DNA of 64,000 bases, taken from assembly GCA_037157565.1 (NCBI GenBank), contig JAZHRO010000013.1, forward strand, positions 39,374,501 to 39,438,500, given 5' to 3'. The translations under genes were made by a program, and so were the position numbers. Each line of letters opens with the position of its first letter. The first letter of the stretch is position 1. This document shows, piece by piece, positions 11,012 through 20,080 of this stretch. This stretch comes from Thalassia testudinum (Eukaryota; Streptophyta; Magnoliopsida; Alismatales; Hydrocharitaceae). Below the pieces are notes generated by a model. That model saw only the letters and a program-made list of their open reading frames with translations. It was not told the DNA's origin and searched no databases.

Positions 11012-12378
11012 CGGATGAATTCAGATCGACGATTGCAGCCCAACGACGCAAAAATCAAGTCAATTTGACATCCGTGGCACCATCTACAACTTCCAGAAGA
11101 TGGACGGCCAAGATGGTCCCACGTGGCTCCATCCCGGCCGCCTAAACGGCCGCATGCAATCTCTGAGGTCCGCGCACCCGCTTCCTCTCCGCCGTTGGAT
11201 CTCGATTCAACGGCTGTGGTCAGCTGCGCCTAAAAGCGCCCGCTCAACCATCCGCGCCTCGTTGCGCGGCGGTCGAGCGCGCTTACGCGAGCTGTGGGCG
11301 CGGGTTCGAGCCGCAGCGAAGAAGAGGAAGGTGCAGGCAGGCGTTGGATCTTTTTCGGACGACCGTCTGCGCTCAATCGAGATCACGCGCTATTGCACGG
11401 GCGGCATGGACGTGCGATTGTAGGCGCCAGGTGGGTGCAGCAGCGGTCGATCACGAGTCTTAGATCGGACGGCTGAGATCTGAAGTACGTGGGGGTAGGC
11501 GTTGAAGAAGCGGGCAGCTGTGGAGGCGCGCGTGGCCGCGGGAGCTACGCCCACATTGGGGTCTTTAGTGACGGATTTATTCGTCACTAAAGGCCCCTCA
11601 TTTATTATTTTAAAGTTGTAATGACCATTTTTTCCCCACTCCTTGCAACTATAAAAGGAGACCCCCTCCACACGAAATTCTCATCCCTTCCTTCTCTTCT
11701 CTACCTCTCCAAAGCTCAAGAGAAGCTTGCCCCACACACGGGATGCTTCTCGCGAGATAAAGTCCAAATTTTCATCCCCTTTCGGAAGTGGATCTCGCGA
11801 CGACGACGGCGTGCTGCTCCGTTCCGTTCTTCTGCTTCGTCCTCCTTTGTTGAGGCGTCGTCCCGTCCGGCCCGTCCTCCAAGCGACCGTCGAGGAGGAT
11901 TTCTCTCTCCCTATTCTTTTTACTGCTTTTTAGAGTAGTTTTGCTCGTCCTCCAAGCAATCGTCGAGGAGGACATTTGTCCCTCCATTCTTTTAATGCTT
12001 TTTAGAGTAAATTTATCGCTTTATAGTGCAATTGTTTTATGCTTTCTAGTTGTAATGAACAATCTCTTTAATGATAAATTCTCGATTTATTCTACATCTC
12101 ATTTTTGATTTCTATGTGTAATATTCTCTCTCTCTCTTACCCTTTCTCTCTTTCTTCTATTTATTGTAAAGAATTATATAGTTTTAAATAGAATTACTTT
12201 GTGACAAATAAAAAGAAACGCGTAATTTTTAAATCAAACGTCCGCCTCGCTGTGTTTGACCCAGAATTTTCATTTCGGTAGAAATTTTATTTGTTGAACA
12301 CGTATTCTTCGCTTTCAAACTACAACGACAAGTTTTCCAAAACCAAACACGTCACCGTAGCGATTCGTGCGTTCAACA
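11012..12378 (+). repeat. 5' LTR of element 2 (start truncated)
   Basis: Matches 55112-56502 of the solo LTR and the reverse complement of 7722-9060. It ends GTTCAACA at 12378, three bases before the primer site. It contains the hairpin at 11191-11214 (one mismatch), the palindrome at 11564-11591 (one mismatch) and the TATA box at 11650. Confidence 0.88.
11650..11658 (+). promoter_or_regulatory. TATA box in the element 2 LTR
   Basis: TATAAAAGG followed by AGACCCCCTCC, identical in context to the boxes at 8484-8492 (minus) and 55760-55768. Confidence 0.7.
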
Positions 12379-12381
12379 TTT

Positions 12382-12399
12382 TGGCGCCGTTGCCGGGGA
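12382..12399 (+). promoter_or_regulatory. Primer-binding site for tRNA-Asp, element 2
   Basis: TGGCGCCGTTGCCGGGGA, three bases after the LTR. This is a perfect, single-copy version of the site that is duplicated in element 1. Confidence 0.92.
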
Positions 12400-13598
12400 G
12401 GCGTCGATCTTTGATTTCTCTTCGCGTTTTGTAACTTACAAATCATTTACCGCACTTTTCTCCTTTCTTATTGTAATTGCAGGTACTCTTTTGAGACGAG
12501 CAATAGCGGTAGATTGGAGTAAAGTGCTGTGAAAGGTTTTGTATGTTATCCCCCATTCTTTCCCCCTCCATGGATTTCATTTGCCACATTAAATCCAAAT
12601 TCCAATTAACCTTGGTGTTTGCATAAATCCTAGGAATAGTTTGGTTGTTTGGATTCTCACTCACATTCATTCCACCTTCATTTACATATAAAAAAAATAA
12701 AAAGATAATTTTGTGGGGCAATCTTCAACAAACACGCAACGTGCACCCACATTCAGAGGCACTTAACCGAATTGATTTGTTTCTACTCAACCGGATTTTG
12801 ATCTGTTGAACCGGTACACATAAAGCAACACATAAAAGAGTAGAAATCATTCTAGGTTAACCATCTTTGTGTGCCTAACTTAGTGGTGCATTTGTGGCCA
12901 GTTGTTTGAGTTGATTGGGCCGCACCAGTTCAAATAAAATAAACTCATAAAGTAGCTGCCAATTAGGTTCAACTCTTAGGGATTTACCAGGCACTCCACA
13001 TTTTTTTTAAGCTTTAAAGGAAAAAATCTTCACCTGTGCTTGTAAAACCTGGTGTGCCAATGAAACTTGTTTGAAAATACCTAAAGTTGAATCCTAAAAG
13101 CTACTAAGCAAGATTTGAACCTCAAAATTCACCGCATGAAAAAAAAAATAATCTTACTTGAAAACCATTGGTAAATAAAGGGCCCATCACACAAATCAAT
13201 CAATCATTAAAGGGCCCATCACATTCCAAAGCACATTCAAACCTAGCCCTAAATAAAACAGAGTAGACGTTGGCCTTAAGGATTGGACTCGCTCTTCAGA
13301 ACCCAGAACGAGATCATTTTTGATTAGTCTGTTTCTACTGTTCAATCTGATGTCTAGCTAGGGGAGCAGAGTCAAATGATCGCGACTGGGGGTACACTAG
13401 GAACCGGAGGCGCAAGCCGAAGGAAGAACCTTCTCCCAGTCCCGCCTTCTAACTGGTTGGATTGAACAGACAGAAGTAGATCAAATCGTTCCTTTATCTC
13501 AAGACGGGTTTTGGGAGTCTGTAGGTCTTTAGGCTAACCCATTTAAGGGCAGGTTTGATTGTTTGTATTGCAGGGTGCCTTTCTTCCTCCCGTGTCTC
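12400..13598 (+). other. Untranslated leader of element 2 with candidate splice acceptor
   Basis: Homologous to the element 1 leader. A structured-looking block at about 13320-13480 has a complementary pair (GACTGGG near 13384, CCCAGTC near 13435) and is kept in element 1. A pyrimidine-poor TGTATTGCAG at 13564-13573 precedes the ORF start and corresponds to the CAG upstream of gag in element 1. No coding sequence is seen. Confidence 0.6.
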
Positions 13599-15346
13599 AT
13601 GAATCCTTCCACATATTACACGCATTCCCGTTCTTTCCCTCCTGTTGTGAATTATCCTCAACATGACCATTATCCTAACTCGTATTGTAATCAACCATCA
13701 GTTAGTTGGATAATTTGGATTGGGGATACAATTCCGGACCCCCGTGTTTGGGGTCTAACCCTGAACACTTTCATTTGGATTTGTATCCTTCTTAGAGCTA
13801 CATCGATTATAGATCATCTTCCTTTCATGAACAACCTAATACGATCTACAATCAAGAAGGATACACCGATCCTTACCCATCCTCTAATTTCACTGCCTTT
13901 AGGTCATCACCATCTTTTGAACAATCTGAAATGACTTATTATCATGAAGGGTATAACGAATCTCAATTCGTTAATTCCCCTGCATTGAGCCCAAACTCGC
14001 CCAACCCTGAACCAACTCAACCAACTTATTTGGTTCAGGTTAACCAGGTTCAAGATAAGGTTCTGGTTAACTTAAGGAATATTATACAATCTTTAGAAGT
14101 TCAGCCAATACCTTGCATTGAGAGATTGGAACCCCTGATTGAAATGATTGATGATTTGAATAAGTCTTTGTTGGATTGGCTCCAGGACGTTAAGGATAAG
14201 AACCTGGGTGAGTTTCTACTTGGGAAATTAGCGAAATTGAGGATTAGATTCGTGGTTGCTTTGATTCAATCTTGGGATGATTCCCAGGATGAACCCTCTT
14301 CAGGAAAGCCAATGACAGAACCTGCTCAGGCACCTGTTGGGGGGGACATTTGTTATGACCAGATTGAATTAAAGCAACCAATTAAGAAAGATCTGATTTC
14401 TTCACCTGAGATCCCTGAGCCGGGTTACGAGGAAACGTATGTCTCCTCGGAACAGAAAGTGACAAATGATTATGGGACATACATTGATACGGATCCTGAT
14501 TTCTTTGATGGTGAAGATTCAAGTTGCGAAGTCTCACACGAGTTTTCAGAACATGATTTTTGTGAGACGATTGGGCCTGAGGAATCTAATAGATTATTTG
14601 ATAGTCCAATAATTGAGGAAACTGATCTTAGGGCACACATTATGGATCCAGAATTACATTTTCTGGAGGATTCAATTCAATGCCCTGATTGTCAGTTACA
14701 CCTCGTTGAGCTTATTGATGATTCTAATTCTGAGATAATTAGGCCCAAGTCAATTCTGATTCTGCCACATCATTTGGACTTGGAGATTTCAGACGGGGTG
14801 ATTAATATACAAGAGGTCCTGGAATTTGATATGCTGAATGAGGAGGATAGGAGCTGGGAAGTTCTGATTTGGGAAGTTAATTTTGGAGGAAATGGAAGAT
14901 TGAGTTGAAGGGTTCCTTTTAAGCTGAAACCATCAAATCACAACCCTTACGACATTTGTTTCGAGGATGTCAAACTCAAGCACACATTCAACGATTATCC
15001 TTTTGAGCTTCAATTCTCTGTAACCCGACTTTTTGGTCTTTGGTTGCATCCTCATAAATCGCAAGCCCGATCCCGCTTGCATTCTGATTTTAGGTTTTGG
15101 GTAATTTTTATCCAGAACCTAAGATATTCTCGATTATGGGAGATGGGTCTGCACCACAATTTGGTCCACATCTGTGGACTTCTGTTGATTGGTCAGAAGA
15201 TTCTTCTGTTTATTCTAATTCTGACCTACACTTGTGAATTCTTCATTTCTTTTCATTGTATAGTGTGCCTAGCTGGAGGCACTAAACTCAGTACATATAC
15301 AGTTTTTCTTAGTTTTCATCTCGGAGTAGACCTGACATTCACGTAA
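13599..15346 (+). pseudogene. Unfamiliar acidic ORF of element 2 (one frameshift, two stops)
   Basis: I do not recognise this protein. From the ATG at 13599 a Tyr/Pro/Ser-rich start (MNPSTYYTHSRSFPPVVNYP) runs until the frame shifts between about 13690 and 13790, and a TAG follows at about 13791. The longest open part is 13931-14908 (325 codons from an internal ATG). It is acidic, with runs such as DPDFFDGEDSSCEVSHEFSE, and has a CPDC pair near 14690. A TGA at 14906-14908 is followed by 146 further open codons in the same frame to 15346. That part contains a hydrophobic stretch (LVHICGLLLIGQKILLFILI, about 15166-15225) that could cross a membrane. No RT, protease, integrase or zinc-knuckle motif is present. 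It sits where gag begins in elements 1 and 3. It could be a captured host sequence, a diverged gag or an env-like relic; none is shown. Confidence 0.6.
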
Positions 15347-16607
15347 TTCAGGTGCTTTCTACGCTTTTCCACTCTATTTTTTGTCTTTTTAATACAATGA
15401 GGACATTGCATTAGATAGGCATGGGGGGTGGATATTTATCTCTGAATTCATTCGTCAGCTCCGTAGATTTGTTTTATTTTCTTTTATATATATAAAAAAT
15501 TCAGAATTAGGAAAGAGAATTTGGGTTTAAGAAAATTTTCAATCTTAGGAAATACTACATTATGATTTGAACATAAAGACCCTTCAGGTCTTTGGACTTA
15601 ATTAGCCCGTGTATCCACTAAAATGTGGATTTGTCTTTGAGTCCTCGCCATCTTAATTCTATCGTAATTGGAATAAATAAGTTTGGGTGATAAGTACATG
15701 ACTTATCAACCCGCCCTCTGATTTGAGGGAATTTTGAGTTTTAAGCATCTGCACACTTTCTTTGCACTGACTTGTTGTTCGGCGATTTTAACGGAAATTG
15801 GGTAGCTAATGAACCTTCTAGGGTGATATGGCTGGCAGGTTATCGTGGGTAACAGCCCATAGGTAGGTTGACCAGAGCCCAGTCACTGGACCTTTCTCTT
15901 TTTGCTGCCTTTAGGTAAATCTTAGATTAGGGAAGCCACCTACTTAAAAAAAAAAGGAGAAAAGAACAAAAAGAAATAAGCCACACTTCACCGCACGAGT
16001 ATGGATGGCAAGTTGTCGGTGGTAACAGCTCATCGACCGGTTGTATAGAACCCAGCTCAGTAAATGCACTGAAAATTCCCAAAACACTTAGGAAGAAGCG
16101 GAGAAGTAGAATAAACCGGGGAGATATACACTGGATTCACCTCTATGTTGACCCCGTAAAAAAATAAAAGTATGGAGAAAGCTACCGGTTGTAAAGATAC
16201 ACCTTTAGGCAGAATTCTTTTTGAGGTCACCTAGTGGCGTAGAAATCCGAAGTCCGTTTTAACTGCTGATCAACGCGTCTATCACAATCACAATAAGATT
16301 CTTAAAACTTAGGGTTCTCATCAAATCTTGGGTGAGTTGAATTACCGTAGAAAGCCACTATTAAACCCTGAAATTTGAAAATCCAAAAAAAATTAGAAAA
16401 GAGTAAAAAGAGAAAAAGAAATTTTTCTTTGAATAAGGTGAGGCTTGAGACGGTCTGCATTTTGGCTGATACCTGGGCACTGTTGTGTCTTTGAAAGTTC
16501 AGTTCCTAAGGAAGCAATTTCTTAATGATTGAAAATAACTCAGGTCCAAATAATCCAACCTAATACTTTTATAAATAGCATATAGTTTTTGCTAGGGTCT
16601 AGCAAAA
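15347..16607 (+). other. 3' non-coding region of element 2
   Basis: It carries the conserved block CAATGAGGACATTGCA...GCATGGGGGGTGG at 15396-15432, an AT-rich stretch (about 15480-15500) and sequence that matches 1-660 in reverse complement. No gene is seen; several short A-runs are present. Confidence 0.7.
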
Positions 16608-16623
16608 GATAGGCTTGGGGGTA
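16608..16623 (+). promoter_or_regulatory. Polypurine tract of element 2
   Basis: GATAGGCTTGGGGGTA immediately upstream of the 3' LTR start TGATGTGAAC at 16624. This is the expected plus-strand primer position, although the tract is interrupted by pyrimidines. Confidence 0.65.
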
Positions 16624-17563
16624 TGATGTGAACACATTTACACTACTTAAGATGTCTATTTATGCATGTCCTTAAGCATAGGATTGCATTTCATGATATA
16701 AATATTGCATAACATGCATCATCTTGCATTTAGAGTAGTTTGAATAAAATAGAGGTTAATTGTCTACTTTTATGTGCTTGGACAGGGCAAACATTTTAGC
16801 GGGGCCTCGGATCGAAGATCCAACCGTATGCATGTGATCAGGGCGACGATTGGAGTTTAACGACTCCAAGATCGCCCTAATCAGTCATCCGTAGTATCAG
16901 ATAGTGACCGGGGAACCCTAGAAGATCAAGGGCCAGGATGGTGTAAATCCACTCCTCAAATGACAAATCCGACCTCACGGATGAATTCCGATCGACGATT
17001 GCCGCCCAACGACGCAAAAATCAAGTCAATTCGACATCCATGGCACCATCTACAACTTCCAGAAGATGGACGACCAAGATGGCACCACGTGGCGCCATCC
17101 CAGCCTCCCAAATGGATGCATGCAATCTCTGAAGGCCCCGCACCCGCTCCCTCTCCGCGTTTGATCTTGATCCTACGGCTGTGGTCAGCCGCGCCTAAAA
17201 GCTCCCGCTCGACCATCCGCGCCTCGTAGCGTAGCGGTCGAGCACGCTTATGTGAGTTGCGGGTGCGGGTTCGAGCCGCAGCGAAGGGGAGGAAGGCGCG
17301 GGCGAGCGAGCACGGGCGGGCGTTGGATCTTGATCGGAAGGCCGTCTGTGCTCAATTGAGATCACGCGCTATTGCACCCGCGGCATGGACGCGTGATCGT
17401 ACGCGCCAAGCGGGCGATCACGCGTCTTAAGCCATCCGATCTCGCGATCAGACGGCTGAGATCTGAAGTACATGGGCGTAGGCGTTTAAGAAGCGGGCAG
17501 CTGAGGAGGCGCGCGTGGGCGCGGGAGCTACACCCACTTTGGTGGCTTTAGTGACAGATTTAT
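16624..17563 (+). repeat. 3' LTR of element 2 (end truncated)
   Basis: Starts TGATGTGAACACATTTACAC and matches 54757-55692 of the solo LTR. It stops inside the palindrome: TTTAGTGACAGAT TTAT is present, and then chromovirus RT sequence (minus strand) begins. The TATA box and the last about 800 bp of the LTR are missing. Confidence 0.85.
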
Positions 17564-17990
17564 CAAATCCATGAAGGCAGTGGGGGTGTTGGTCGGCCCA
17601 AACGGTATGACCAAAAACTCGTAGTGTCCATACCGGGTGCGGAAAGCTGTCTTGGAGACGTCAGTCTCCTTGATCCTCAACTGGTGGTAGCCAGACCTCA
17701 AGTCTATCTTGGAGAAGACCGTGGCACCTCGCAACTGATCAAACAGATCATCAATCCTCGGCAGTGGACACCTGGTCTTTATGGTGACCCTATTCAGCTG
17801 TCTGTAGTCTACACAAAGGCGCAGTGTACCATCCTTCTTCTTCACAGATAATACCGAGGCTCCTCATGAAGATGCACTGAGTCTCACAAAGCCCTTCTCT
17901 AGAAGGTCATGCAACTGGGACTTAAGCTCTCGCAGCTCAAGTGGTGCCATCCTGTAAGGTGCTGTAGAAATGGGGCTGGTCCCTGATACT
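17564..17990 (-). pseudogene. Reverse transcriptase N-terminal half (fragment B)
   Basis: The translation reads [17 protein letters not shown], then [29 protein letters not shown] and [15 protein letters not shown], all core gypsy RT blocks of the fingers and palm. The part with the FIDD box is absent because the sequence ends at 17564. The upstream end overlaps a LLEKGFVR block at about 17895. Relative to the complete copy this version keeps a glutamine codon after SGYH where the other has a stop, so it is a useful reference for decay at 44198. Changes such as TNTPTAF for TNAPAAF show it is also degenerate. Confidence 0.85.
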
Positions 17991-18239
17991 AGTGAGATCT
18001 TGAACTTGATCTCACGCTCAGGCGGTAGTCCTGGCAGCTCCTCTGGAAACACGTCGGGGTACTCTCTAATCATCGGGATACTCTGAAGGTCTGCCACGGG
18101 GTTGGGCTCTACCACTACATAAGCTAGAAATCCCTCACACCCTTGGCCCAAAAGTCCCGCCGCCTGAAGTGCAAAAATGAACTTGAAGCTTTCGTCCATC
18201 GGCTGTCCGTGAAACTCAAAAGAAGGCATCTCCGGTATG

Positions 18240-18649
18240 TAGAAGATGATCTTCCTCTCAAAATAGTCCACCAAAGCGTGGTAAGCGGACAACTAGTCCA
18301 TCCCTAAAATCACGCCAAAGTCCTCCATCGGTATCACAATTAGATCACCGGGGAGGCTGTGTCCCCCAACACTGACCTTACAGCCTGTGTAAACCTCCTC
18401 AGCTACAAACAGCTGACCACCCGGACCTCTGATCACAAAAGGATCCTCTAACAACACATAGTCTTGTCCCAAACTGATAGTAAAACTAGCAACAACAATT
18501 GAGTGCGTGGCGTCGGAATCAAAAAGTGGGTAAATTAGTCTGTCGGAAGCTGTAACTATACCTGCCACCACTGAACTTGAAGCTCTGGCGTCTTTGTGTG
18601 TCAGGGCGTTGATATGCCTCTCATCCCTCGGTGCGGTAGAAGCAGCCAC
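18240..18649 (-). pseudogene. Aspartic protease region (fragment B), active site altered
   Basis: The translation shows INALTHKDARASSSVVAG, then the active-site block as LFDSDATHSI in place of the usual LFDSGATHSF, then GQDYVLLEDPF and VSVGGHSLPGDLIVIPM. The Gly after the catalytic Asp-Ser is replaced by Asp, so the enzyme is probably inactive. A stop at about 18292 interrupts the frame after GVILGMD. The homologous block at about 43385 keeps DSG. Confidence 0.82.
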
Positions 18650-19663
18650 ACTTTGCGTCGGACGGGTAACCGCTGGCCGGTACCCTCCCCTCGACTGCTG
18701 TCCTCCCCCACGCTCCTGGGAACTACGGCCTCCTGCTCATCCTCCAGCACTTGGTGGGAGGAGCATCTGCTGACCTCCGACCCTAGACGGGCAGTTCCTC
18801 TTGATGTGGCCTGGCTGGCCACACTGGTAGCAAAGGGGAACTAGACTCTCGCCCTCGGTAGGTCCTTGTTGACGGCTGGGCGGGGGTCCAGTGCTGGCAG
18901 CTGCCCCTGTCGGGGGCCCCCAAAGGCCACTGATGGCCCCACAAAGCGTGACGGATCTCCTGTGGGTGCCGTGTGCCTCCTCTCTTGTCGGCCCTGTGAG
19001 TACTTTGGTTGGTAGTGCCTCTTCTTTCTGCTGTCAGTGTTACGTGCAGCCGGGTTAGTCTCCTCATATGTCATAGCTGCCTCCACCACTCTCGAGAACA
19101 TAGACATCTTCTGGGGTTTGACATACCCTCGAATAGCAGGTCGGAGACCCTCGGTGAACCTCCACAAGCGCTCATTCTCAGTAGCTATAGCTGTCGTGGT
19201 GAAATGAGACAGCTCCAGAAAACGCGTGCGATATGCGCTCACAGTCATCGTCCCCTGGCGGAGAGTGTGGAACTCCTGCCTCCTCTGATCTTGCCATGTC
19301 TGGGGGAAGTATTGCTCACAAAAGAGGGTGACAAACTAGTCCCATGTCGGCTCTGTCCTCTCCTGACCTGTGACCGCCCTCCACCACCTGTGTGCCACGC
19401 TCTCTAGCTGGTACGTGGCAAAGGCCACGCAGCATTCCACAGGGGGGCGAAGGGGGTCAAACACCTTCTTGATATGCTCGAGCCAGTCCTTTGCCTCGGT
19501 CAGGTCCTCATCCCCCTTGAAGGAGGGGGGCTTCAGCTTCTAGAACTATCCGAGAAGCTCATAATGCATTGAAGTGGGGAAACGGGTACACCTCTAGGCA
19601 GGGAGGGCTCGTGCTCGGAAGTGTCAGAGGACGGTGGAGGCGGTGGAGGACCACCCCCTCCCC
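18650..19663 (-). pseudogene. gag region (fragment B) with intact CCHC zinc knuckle
   Basis: Gag would bind and package element RNA. The capsid part includes MTVSAYRTRFLELSHF (19248) and RLWRFTEGLRPAIRGYV. The nucleocapsid knuckle CYQCGQPGHIKRNC (about 18791-18832) has all four metal ligands. The N-terminal side carries a Gly/Pro run and DTSEHEPSLP at about 19600-19640. Frames change near 18840, 19260 and 19540. The start of gag is lost in the deletion near 19665. Confidence 0.8.
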
Positions 19664-19722
19664 CACTGTAGAAAGTAACCAAAAAGTCAGAAAATAAACC
19701 ACATTCACTATGCTGCTGTAGA

Positions 19723-20079
19723 GAGGAAGGCCAAGCAACTGAAAGAAGAGAAAAAGAAGAAACCAAGAAGAAGAAGAAGCAGCAGCAGCTGAAAGGAAGA
19801 AAAAGAAGGAGAGCACAAACACTGTTGCAAGAGGCTACTTAAGGTGTCTGATCCATGGAGTTAGATGTCTGAGGATAGAGAGAATGGAGGACAAAAGAAG
19901 AAAAGAGAAGAGACAAATTTTTACTTCCACTCTCTAATCTTTTTGTAAAAAGGTATATTATTGTAAATTGTAATTTTCTACGCTTGTACAATCAAGCTTA
20001 CTCCCTGAGTTCGACCTCGGAGAATTTTTGCATTCGAGTAATAAAATAAAATCAAATTGGTCGGTTTTACCCCGCAACA
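19723..20079 (+). repeat. 3' end piece of a Tat-like LTR
   Basis: Contains GGCTACTTAAGG, a GAA/CAG-rich stretch (19740-19800) and CTCCCTGAGTTCGACCTCGG near 20001-20020, and ends CCGCAACA. The same landmarks occur in reverse complement at 29581-30050, so this is the end of an LTR of the family seen at 29581-32750. It begins where the chromovirus LTR remnant stops. Confidence 0.65.
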
Positions 20080-20080
20080 A

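Larger units (their letters stand above)
11012..17563 (+). mobile_element. Element 2: non-autonomous Athila-family retrotransposon with its own ORF
   Basis: It has the LTR, tRNA-Asp primer site, leader and 3' region of the element 1 family, but no gag, protease, RT, RNase H or integrase. The coding space is a single damaged acidic ORF (13599-15346). Both LTRs are truncated on their outer sides: the first lacks about 350 bp at its start (junction near 11003-11012), and the last stops at 17563, lacking about 800 bp. Chromovirus pieces of the same orientation flank both sides. Mobility would have required proteins supplied in trans, most simply by an element like element 1. Confidence 0.88.
17564..19722 (-). 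mobile_element. Chromovirus fragment B: gag, protease, first half of RT
   Basis: The minus-strand order is LTR remnant (19667-19722), gag, CCHC knuckle, protease, RT. It is collinear with 41690-44330 of the complete copy, but about 500 bp covering the LTR end, primer site and gag start are deleted near 19665. It stops inside RT, before the catalytic YVDD-type box, at the junction with element 2. It probably belongs with fragment A. Confidence 0.85.

Noticed and set aside
12382..12399. tRNA-Asp gene
   Set aside because: Only 18 bases complementary to the tRNA 3' end, placed next to an LTR; this is a primer site.
15166..15285. env gene in element 2
   Set aside because: Only one hydrophobic stretch, no signal peptide or recognisable env motif, and the frame is interrupted; described only as an unfamiliar ORF.
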